A stretch of 64,000 nt of DNA from Entophlyctis helioformis (lineage: Eukaryota; Chytridiomycota; Chytridiomycetes; Chytridiales; Chytriomycetaceae), in NCBI GenBank assembly GCA_025526915.1, contig JAHLKH010000110.1, positions 27,250 to 91,249 of the forward strand, in the 5' to 3' direction. The position numbers and the translations under genes were made by a program. Below, one piece after another: positions 42,940 through 51,239 of this stretch (position 1 is its first letter; every line of letters begins with the position of its first letter). The notes under the pieces are model-generated. The model was not told where the DNA came from, ran no database searches, and was given only the letters and a program-made list of their open reading frames with translations.

Positions 42940-43419
42940 TTGTGGACCGTGTGCGAGCGTGGTGTGTGTTGGGGGTGTGGATGGTGTTGACGACCTGGCA
43001 GACATGGACGCACTGCTGTGCTCTTTATACTTGTTGCGTGCATGCTTGCCTGCTGACTCTTCTTTCTCATCAAGATATCTCAATGGATATCTGACGCTGG
43101 CCGCACTTGATCACACGTGCAACAATCCTTTCGGGTCACTGCATTGTCTTGAGATGAAGGCGGAGTTGTGGCGCGTCGCGAACAGTTGGAAGGCGTGCAG
43201 AGACTGCGTTGGCAGAAAAGGCAGACGGATCACCATGTTGATGCTATGGAGCCACCGTCCATTGCGGCTGTGATCAAGTAAAGGTGGCGGCCAGTTTGGG
43301 TATATTGGATGCACAGCAACAGCCGAGTAAATGCCAGGTTTATTGGCACCGTGATGGTGGAATGTACATTGCGTGCCATGGCCACTGGCTTCCACTGCAC
43401 TGCAAGCAAAGAGGGGTTG
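42940..43419. other. Intergenic region between the two S8 proteases
   Basis: About 480 nt between the start of copy A and the stop of copy B, holding the copy A promoter. An AT-richer section (43020-43100) with CTTTATACTTG (43021-43031) is TATA-like when read on the minus strand. No further gene is supported. Confidence 0.4.
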
Positions 43420-45169
43420 CTACAGCCATATGCTGCTCAGCACCTGGAACACCAGAATCCAACCACCAGAGCCAAGCGAGAAGGCGTTGCCCTTGCCGCG
43501 AGTCATGGCGAGCGGCTCGGTGGTCAAGCCATTGAAGAGCAGGAGGTCTGGGTCGGCCGACGCAAGCCCTGACAGCTGCTTTGTTGTTGCGATGCCCTTG
43601 AGGGAGGCGTAGACTTCTGACGGTGTGATGTCTGGATACATGCCCAAGAGGACGGCCATCTGGCCGGCAACGTGTGGCGCGGCCTGGGATGTGCCCGAGA
43701 GGATGCGCGTGCCGTATCCGTGGTGTGCCAAGGACACGATGTTGGTGCCCGGCGCAAAGATGCCGACACACGGGCCATAGTTGGAGAAGTCTGCGCGGGC
43801 GTCGTGCTCGTCGGATGCGCCGACGGTCAGGACGACGGGCGAGTCTTGGGGCGAGTTGGCGCACGAGTCCTTGTTCTTGTTTCCAGCGGCCACGGCCACG
43901 GCAGCGCCAGCGCCGACGACGGCTGCGATCATTTGGTTAAAGGCGTCGACCTTGCCGCCCTCGCCAAGGGACAAGTTGAGCACGGAGCGACGGTTGGATG
44001 AGCGCATGCGGCTTGCGACCCACTCGACGCCGTCCATGATACCCGAGACGGGGCCAGTTCCGTCGTTGCCCAGGACCTTGACGGCGATCAGGTTGCAGGC
44101 CTTTGCCACGCCGTACGTTGTGCTGCCCACGATGCCGGCGACGTGCGTGCCATGGCCGTTGACGTCGAGGTTGCCGTCGTTTGTGAATGTGGCGCCAAAG
44201 GACGCACGGCCGCCAAAGTCAGGATGGGCAATGTTGATGCCCGTGTCTAGCACGTACACGTCGACATTTGCCCTAGTGGCGTGGTTGGGTCAGTGGTGCA
44301 CATTACAGGATGGCCGGGCACTTGAGACTGATGGGATGCGTGGATGGACCTACCCAGCGTCTTTTGGGTATACATAGCGGCCTTCGAAGCCGGAGGATCT
44401 GTGGGTGATGCGGTCGAGGCCCCAAGCGGGGTTGATCTGGATGAGGGTCTCTGTGGAGGCGGCCTTGGACAGGACGCGGGAGCCGTTGAGCATACCGGCG
44501 GCCGAGGCCGAGGTAACGACGATCTGTGAGGAGTGGACGAGCCTGTCCTGCTCGACGAGCCGGACAAGGGGGCTGGAGCGGAGGGCAGCGACCAGGGCGG
44601 GAGGGAACTCGCCGTGGTAGCCGCGCAGGGCGGTCGAGACGAACCTGCCGAGCACGCCCTTGAACGATGCGCGGCTGCCGGCGGAAGCGAGCGACGCGAC
44701 GAGATCGGGGGGCAGGCGGAGCGAGGCGGGCGAGTCTGGAGGGAACAGCGAGGGTGGGAACAGCGAGGGTGGGAAGAGCGAGGCGACAGAGGTGCCGTTG
44801 AGAAAGGCGGCCAGGGCGGCCAGATGGGCGTCGAGGGCCGGGAGCGAGACCGAGTCGTGCAGCACGACAATGAAGCGGTGCTGCAAGCGGGGTTCTGTCG
44901 AGGGCAGAGTGTCTGAGGAGTGACTGAGTGTCTGTTGAAGGGCCAGTGGCAGTGGCAGCCGAGATGGGCGAGCAGGCGAGAGTGGCGAGGAGGCGAGGAG
45001 GCCAGTGCGAGGCAGGCGCCATGACGCTGCCGGCCGGACGGCCGAGCGGCGGGAGGGCGAGAGCGTCTGGCGGGACAGCGAGCGCGTGGACAGCGAGAGC
45101 CGCAGAGAGAGCGTGGACAGCCAGAGGCAGAGCCACGGCCAGAGAGGCCGACGGGCACGGCACGCGCAT
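43420..45169 (-). CDS. Secreted S8 subtilisin/proteinase K-type protease (copy B)
   Basis: Paralogue of the neighbour. From ATG 45169 the frame gives MRVPCPSASLAVALPLAVHA, a signal-like start, but the downstream I9 propeptide (FIVVLHDSVSLPALDAHLAA) lies in another frame, so one base is probably missing. The propeptide carries a triple repeat SLFPPSLFPPSLFPP (44735-44785) and FKGVLGRFVSTALRGYHGEF. Catalytic residues: Asp in YVLDTGINIAHPDFGGRASF, His in NGHGTHVAGIVG, Asn in AVAAGNKNKD, Ser in LSGTSQAAPHVAGQ. An intron near 44275-44355 separates propeptide and protease parts. The end is hydrophobic (WILVFQVLSSIWL), unlike copy A, so membrane association is possible. The upstream GAGAG/CTCTC-rich stretch (45180-45245) may be 5' UTR. 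Confidence 0.8.
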
Positions 45170-45441
45170 GCTGGAGTGAGTGACTGCAGAGAGAGCGTGC
45201 CAAGACAGTGTGACTGCAGAGAGAGCGGACAGAGAGAGAGAGCGGACAGATCTGTCCGTCTGAGTGGCTGTGTGGCTGTGCGTGTGGCTGTGGTGCCACC
45301 CACTCTCTCTGTTTGAACTGTTTGAACTGTGTTTGAACTCGCTCTTCTTCAACCACACTCCTCTCTCTCGACCACACACTCCACTCCACTCCCACTCCAC
45401 TCGACCACTCCCCACACACTCGTCCTCTCCTCTCCCACTCA

Positions 45442-46483
45442 ATGCCCGCCCTCGCCGCCCCGCTGTCGCTGCTGGCCGAGCGCGCGCCGCTGGTCAACGG
45501 CACCGCCGCCGCCGCCGCCCTACGCCCGTCCGCCTCGCAGTGGATCACCATCTACTTCATTGCCGGCTACATGGCCGCCATCCTGCTCCTGTGGCACATC
45601 CCCTACCTCAAGGAGCTGCTGTGGCCCTTCAAGGTGCGCTGGCTGCCACTCTGCCACTATGGCTGCCACTCTGTCACTCTGTCGACCATTGTGCACTCAC
45701 TCACTCTCTCCATCCTCCCTCAGATTCTGGCCGTCGCTCTCCACGAGTTTGGCCACGCCTCGGCAGGCGTCTGCACAGGCGCCCGCGTAGAGTCCATCAC
45801 CCTCAACCCCGACGAGGGCGGCCTCACAAAGATGCGCGGCGGCAATCCCTACATCACGCTCCCCGCTGGCTACATCGGCTCCGCCTTCTGGGGCGCCCTG
45901 ATGGTCTTTGCCGGCTTCAACGTGCTGGCCGCCAAGATCGTGTCCGTCGTCATTGGCATCGCCATGCTGGCCACGCTCATCTGGGCAAAGAACTGGCTCA
46001 CGCGCGGCATCACCGTGCTCTTCATTGGCCTGATTGCCGTGCTCTGGTGGTTCAAGGACGCCTTCTACCTGCGGTACTTTGTGCTCTTTCTTGGGTGTGT
46101 TTGTGTGTCGGTTGCTGCTCGCCTGTATCGCATTCGCATGCGCGATAGTGTCCACGACCGACTCACTCTCGCTCTTGCTTGCCAGTGTCATGTCGGCCTG
46201 CTATTCTCTCTGGGACATTGTCGACGATCTCATTGCCCGGCGCGTCAACGAGTCGGATGCATCTGCATTTGCCCGGCTATGCTGCAACGGCTGTCTGCCG
46301 CCGCAGTTCTGGTATGTGGACTTGCACACAGCCTGACCCGCTCGTCCAGTGATCCAAGACACGGACCGTGTCGCTGACCGCCTTGCTCTGTGCATCTACA
46401 GGGGTGTGTTGTGGCTGCTCATCTCGTTCATCTTTGTGGGATGCGCGATTATAGCTGCACTCGTTGTCTTCAAGGAAGAATAG
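45442..46483 (+). CDS. M50-like (site-2-protease-like) integral membrane metalloprotease
   Basis: Start MPALAAPLSLLAERAPLVNG. Membrane segment WITIYFIAGYMAAILLLWHI, then, after an intron (45634-45723), LAVALHEFGHASAGVCTGAR, containing the zinc-binding HExxH motif (HEFGH). Further membrane helices: LPAGYIGSAFWGALMVFAGF, VSVVIGIAMLATLIW, GITVLFIGLIAVLWWF. Then SACYSLWDIVDDLIARRVNE, which supplies an Asp-rich stretch that may provide the third metal ligand, and a last helix WLLISFIFVGCAIIAALVVF. Three introns. This matches the fungal 'peptidase M50B-like' proteins; substrate unknown. Confidence 0.78.
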
Positions 46484-46558
46484 ATGGCTCTCTATCCATC
46501 TGTTTATTCCCCGTGTCTCTGTCGCTTTGACTTGCACCCAGCGCTCTCACCAGACATA

Positions 46559-47860
46559 TCAAAGCGAGAGAATGTCAGTCGTCAGACGGTGATGTTGGTG
46601 CTTCTTGTGCTTGAGACTGTCGCGTCGATCGCCAGTCTCGCCGGTGAGGGTCGGCCGTCGCTGCGAGCCGTCTGTCTCACCCGCACCGCCAGCACCACCG
46701 CCCGCAACACTCGACAGCCGGCGCGTGACCTTGGCAAGGAATCCTGCCGGTGCCTCGTACCCGTCGTGGTCCGCGTCACCTACGCCGCTCGATCGTCCGC
46801 CGACCGCACCTGCTTGCTGCCCTTCGCCTTCAGCCGTCTCGGCCGTAGGAGCCAGCTCATGCCCACCCGCGCCGCCGCCGCCGTGAGCGCCGTGGTGTCC
46901 GCTGCCCATATTCGGCACGTGTTTCGCACGCTCCCATTTCATCTGCACCTCGCGATCCACGTCGTTGGTCTTGGCTGCACCGGCCGTCGCGCCAAGTGCC
47001 GCAAACATGATGCTCGTCCGCCGCACAGCCACGTGGTGCTCGGTCGCGTGTCGGCGCAGCAGATTGAACCCGCCTCCAGCGCCGCCACTCGTGTCCGCCG
47101 ACGCGCCGCCCGTCGCCGTGGACGGTGTGATGGTGCGTCTTCGCCCCGCTGCCACAGCCCGCTGCCACTTTTCTTCCATCTGCTTGTCTGCCGTTGACGG
47201 CGATGTCGACGCGGTGGATGAGGTGGTCAGCGCGGTCCCCGCCGTGCCCATGGCTGCTGCCAGGATCATGGGCCGCGCGTGGTGATGGGCACCTGCACCA
47301 CCCGCACCGCCTGCACCCGCACCGCCAGCCTTGGGCCGCGTCTTGCGCGACATGTCTTCGTTGGACTTCCATTTACGGTGCGGGCCCGACGCCGACGACG
47401 ACGACGCAGCGGCATGGGCGGCATGGGCGGCAGCATCACCGGCCGGCACCTTGGTAGCGCGTGCCCATTTGTCGTTGGCCTCGCGCTCGCGACGCAACGT
47501 CTCGCTCGTCTCGGACGCGGTCGTCGCCGTGTGTCCAAACAGCGCTCCAAAAATGGGCCGGTGCTGCGGCGGGTGCCGTGAGCCGCCTTGCCCGTGCGCT
47601 GCCCCTGATGCTGACGCTCCCGACGCTCCTGCCTGTGCCGTCGCGTGCGGGGCGGTCGACGACGGCAGTTTGGATGCCCGGTCGTACCGGCTGTTGGCGA
47701 GTTTGGTGTAGTCGACGGGGGCGGGCTCGACCTGGCGCGGCACGGTGGGTTGCTGCTTCTGCTGCTTCTCCTGTTCCTGTTCCTGCTGCTGTTGCTCCTG
47801 CGGAGAGACTGACGGGTCGGTGGGCTGGAGAGCCAGTCTGTCGACACTCGATGTCGCCAT
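46559..47860 (-). CDS. Low-complexity protein with W-x-R-A repeats, copy 1
   Basis: About 433 residues, start MATSSVDRLALQPTDPSVSP. Mostly Ala/Gly/Ser/His linkers, within which a short motif recurs: RYDRASKL, NDKWARATKV, EEKWQRAVAA, QMKWERAKHV. A second motif recurs after the linkers: HRPIFGALFGHTATT, HHARPMILAAAMGTAG, RTSIMFAALGATAG. The end is Lys/His-rich (LKHKKHQHHRLTTDILSL). No signal peptide or membrane segment. The frame is open upstream to 47959, overlapping the stop of copy 2 in an ATGA. I do not know a family with this repeat. Confidence 0.68.
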   Translation of the reverse strand: MATSSVDRLALQPTDPSVSPQEQQQQEQEQEKQQKQQPTVPRQVEPAPVDYTKLANSRYDRASKLPSSTAPHATAQAGASGASASGAAHGQGGSRHPPQHRPIFGALFGHTATTASETSETLRREREANDKWARATKVPAGDAAAHAAHAAASSSSASGPHRKWKSNEDMSRKTRPKAGGAGAGGAGGAGAHHHARPMILAAAMGTAGTALTTSSTASTSPSTADKQMEEKWQRAVAAGRRRTITPSTATGGASADTSGGAGGGFNLLRRHATEHHVAVRRTSIMFAALGATAGAAKTNDVDREVQMKWERAKHVPNMGSGHHGAHGGGGAGGHELAPTAETAEGEGQQAGAVGGRSSGVGDADHDGYEAPAGFLAKVTRRLSSVAGGGAGGAGETDGSQRRPTLTGETGDRRDSLKHKKHQHHRLTTDILSL

Positions 47861-47955
47861 GATCGCCTTTTCTATTTGGTGCTGTAAAGTGGCAAATGTG
47901 TAGCGTGCTTTGTTTGTAAAGGCCGGAACAAAGGGGACACAATAGGCAGCGACAA

Positions 47956-49087
47956 TCATTTGCCAATGACTGCGTTGAGAATGGCTGGCCGTGGGTGGTG
48001 TGTCGCCTCGGCACCGCCTGATGCAGAGGTTGCAGATACGCGTCCGCCATCGGCACTGCCATTGCCCGCTCCACTCGCGCTACTGCCCGACGCGGCAGGC
48101 GACCCACTTGCGCCGGCCGGTCCCTGGATGTGCTTGGCACGGTTCCATTTCTCCTCGGCCTCTTTCTGAAGATCCCTCTCGCGCGGCGCACCCGCAGCAC
48201 CGCCCGCACCACCCGCACCGCTGCCACTGCCGCTCTTGCCGTGCGCGTACGACTTGTCGCTGCCCGTGCCGCCCAGCGCCTTGTCCAGCACGCCGGTCCG
48301 GATCACGTGCCCCATGTCCTCGCCGGCCACCGACCGCCCTTGGACTTGGTTCGCACGTTCCCAGTGGTCCTTGACCGTGCGCGCCATGTTCTCTTCCGAC
48401 TTTGGATGCGACGTCGTGGCTATCGGCCCCTGCCCGCCGGCAATCACGGACATGGCCACGCGACCACCGCCTTTGGAACCGACGCCTGCGACGGCCGACC
48501 CGCCCTGCCCTGACGACGCCCCGCCACCGCCTATTGCGAACGGGTCGCGCAGCTCGTCCTCGGACCCCACGCGCGCGGCAATCTCCTGCGCACGCTCCCA
48601 CCGCTCATTGATGCGCTTCTCGAGCGCTGTCGCGGCCACGTCGGGGTTGGAGCCTGCCCTTGCACCGCCGCCACTGCCGCCACCTGCGTTGCCACCGCTG
48701 CTTGACGGACCGCCCATGTCCAGCGCGGCGGCACGGATATCCGACCGAGACGACTTGTGGCGGCCCTTGGAGAGGTTCGTGGTTGACGACGAGGTCTCGG
48801 ATGCGCGGATGTTGGCTGCGCGGTCCCATCGCTCATTCGCATGCTTCTCGGCCGACTTTTGTGCCCCCTTTTTTGTTGTCGCTGGCGACGGGTCGTCTGT
48901 CGGTGGCATGGCCGCTGCTCTGTTAGTGCCGTCCCACAGTCGTCTGTCTGCCCGTTTGCCCGATGATCGGTGCGTCCGGGCAGTGTGCGCGAGAGAGCCG
49001 TGACATGGCGTGCTCACCTTCGTAGAGGGCAAGACTCGGCGACGAGTCGACCTCGTCGGGTCGCACTGCACCTGGAATAAACGACAT
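47956..49087 (-). CDS. Low-complexity protein with W-x-R-A repeats, copy 2
   Basis: A short first exon, MSFIPGAVRPDEVDSSPSLA (from 49087), is followed by a GT donor; an AG acceptor before CAGCGGCC joins in frame to AAAMPPTDDPSP. Four W-x-R-A units: NERWDRAANI, NERWERAQEI, KDHWERANQV, EEKWNRAKHI, each preceded by an acidic/amide residue and separated by Gly/Ser/Ala linkers of 50-80 residues. The protein ends HHPRPAILNAVIGK, equivalent to the HHARPMILAAAMG motif inside copy 1. Same strand and only 95 nt upstream of copy 1, so a tandem duplication. Confidence 0.68.
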
Positions 49088-49502
49088 GCGGTTCGGTTCG
49101 GTTCTCCACGAGTGGCAAAGCCTTGTGGCACGGATTTCAATCGACATGGCGGTTCCCGTTGGGAAACATTGCCCACATTCCAGCAGCCGCCAAACAATGG
49201 ACCGTCCGTCTGGTGGTCGGCTTACTGTGGATATGTTCCTTCGGACGGGAAATCACCCCAAGCGACTCGCGTCTGCAGGTCGACGTCTCATAGTCCGTGC
49301 CCATCCACACGTCCCAGAAAGTAAAGAACGGCTACACAGACCCAGCAGCAGTCAGTCTCCTTGCATGCTGTGCACTGTGCGGTACAGCAGTGGCCATGCG
49401 TGTATGAGCCTGTGCATCCAGCACTAGCCCACACGCTGTCAGACACGGGAGAACCAGCATCAACTTGTTCATTTTAGATAAGGAAAGAACGTCATGTCAA
49501 AG
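49088..49502. other. Intergenic region without a recognised gene
   Basis: About 415 nt containing the promoter of the W-x-R-A copy 2 gene and the 3' flank of the PLOD-like gene. AT-richer than its surroundings near 49460-49490. Short open frames here look random. Confidence 0.4.
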
Positions 49503-51083
49503 TCAGTGGTGCTTGTCGGAAACACGGTCCCGTCGACGGCCGTCCGTCCCGCCTACTGCCGCCGCCGTCTCATCGACTGCTGCCGCGGTGGCGTTGGCCT
49601 TGCCCATCGAGCCCGGCACAACGGGCTGCCGCCACAGCCGGTCAAACCCGAGCATCTCAATCATGAGCGGCAGCACCATGACGGGCGCGTGCTTGTCGCC
49701 GTTCTGGTGAAAGATGCACGGCTCGTTCTTGGTGAGCAGCTGCTCGACGCGGCCCGTGGTATTGTACCGCGAGAAATCCAGCTCCTCGAGCCGCGACTTG
49801 ACGAGCGACTGGAACAGCGTCGTGTGCCAGTCGAGCTTGATGTATTTCCGGCCGCCTGGTCGTCCGGCTGATGCCGCCGATGCCGACGAACCCGAGGATG
49901 CCGACGAAGACGACGACACAGGGTCGAGCCGCATCTCGATCGGCAGTTGCTGCTGGCGGTCGCCGTACAGATCCCTGCCCTTGTTGGCGGCCGCGTACAT
50001 GCGCCGCCGGCCCTCGCCGTCCACTTCATAGCTCATCTCGGACAAAAACACGCGCGTGAACCCGCGCTGGTCGTCGGAGCAGTTGATGGTAAACGCCTGC
50101 GCAATCACGTCGCGCAGCGCCCACGCATAGCCGGCGTAGCTGCCGCCGTTGAGGTACAGGAACGGCGACGGCCGGCCATCGGGTTTCGGGAACTCGGGCT
50201 TGAGGAACTCGTCGGGCCAGCACTCGCGCTCGGCCATGAACAGAATCGGCGTGTCCTGCGCCAGGAACGTGGCCGCAATCGCCGACGCCGAGCATGTCGG
50301 CAACGGCAGCACGTCGTCGCCGTCGGTGAAGATCACAATGCGGTCGTCTGGCACGGTCTTGAGGTACTGCGCGAGCGCGTGGATGCGCCCGCCAAACCCT
50401 TGCCACGACGTGTGCATGCCCAGGATCGTAAACGGGATGCCCGTGTACTTGACCATGGCCGTCAGCCGGTTGAGGTTCTTTGAGCACTTTGTCGAAAACG
50501 TTACCCATTCCAGGCAGTCCTTGAGCCTCGCATCGCTCGTGCTCGACGTGGCATTTGCGGCCGTTTCCCAGAACCCTTTGCACCGGCCTGCCACAGCCGT
50601 GCCGTCGCCACCAGCCGCAGCCGCACTCGCCCGTCTTGCAAACTCGTCGGGATGCTCGTACAGCAGCTTGGTATCAATCGACGCCACGACAGCGTCGTCG
50701 CTACACGGCTGGTTCTCGATATTGAGCAGCGAGTTGAAACTGCCTGCAGACGGTGTCAGACGAATGCAGCATACACACACAGGCACAGGCACACACACAG
50801 ACACACAAGGTTACGCACTGAGTCGGGGTGCCAGACAGGACATGTAGACCTCGGCCGCCTTGTACGGGATTTCGGGGTCGGACGAGAGGCCCATGAGGAG
50901 CACGGCGAGCACAACGAGCCACACAAACATGAGCAGCAGGCGGCGGTTGCGGTTGCCGCCACTGCTGCCACTGCCGCCATTGCCATTGCTGCCACTGCCG
51001 CCGCCAAAGATGCCCAGCAGCGATGCGCGTGCTATCCGTGCGAGCAGCTTGCCCGGCGCTGATGCTCCTGTAGTTGCGGACAT
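49503..51083 (-). CDS. PLOD-type (procollagen lysyl) glycosyltransferase-like type II membrane protein
   Basis: ATG 51083 (MSATTGASAPGKLLARIARA), a short Gly/Ser/Asn run, then a signal anchor LLLMFVWLVVLAVLLMGL: Golgi/ER type II topology. A (GT)n-bearing intron (50743-50816) follows. The luminal domain has the PLOD glycosyltransferase order: GMHTSWQGFGGRIHALAQYL, then DDRIVIFTDGDDVLPLPTCS (DxD metal site), MAERECWPDEFLKPEFP, YLNGGSYAGYAWALRD, CSDDQRGFTRVFL and KLDWHTTLFQSL, with FHQNGDKHAP near the end. No dioxygenase domain is present, so it is a transferase only. Acceptor unknown. The tail after MGKANATAAAV is low-complexity. Confidence 0.78.
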
Positions 51084-51239
51084 GCCGTTTCGACTGCAAC
51101 CTGCGTGCGTGCTCTCTGCTTGAACGAGACCCGGCCGCAGCGGCGTTGTTTCAACAGTCCGCGGCAACTCGGCTCAATTTTTGCGGGCAGATTTGAAATG
51201 CACATTTCACAAACATTTCATTTCAACACAGGTCAGCGG

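Noticed and set aside
44247..45551. 434-codon frame overlapping the S8 copy B propeptide
   Set aside because: Arg/Pro/Ser-rich alternative frame; the I9 propeptide and protease motifs lie in the other minus-strand frames.
47956..47959. ATGA overlap suggesting a translationally coupled pair of W-x-R-A genes
   Set aside because: Coupling through ATGA is a bacterial device; the downstream gene's natural start is the later ATG at 47860, before a typical N-terminus.
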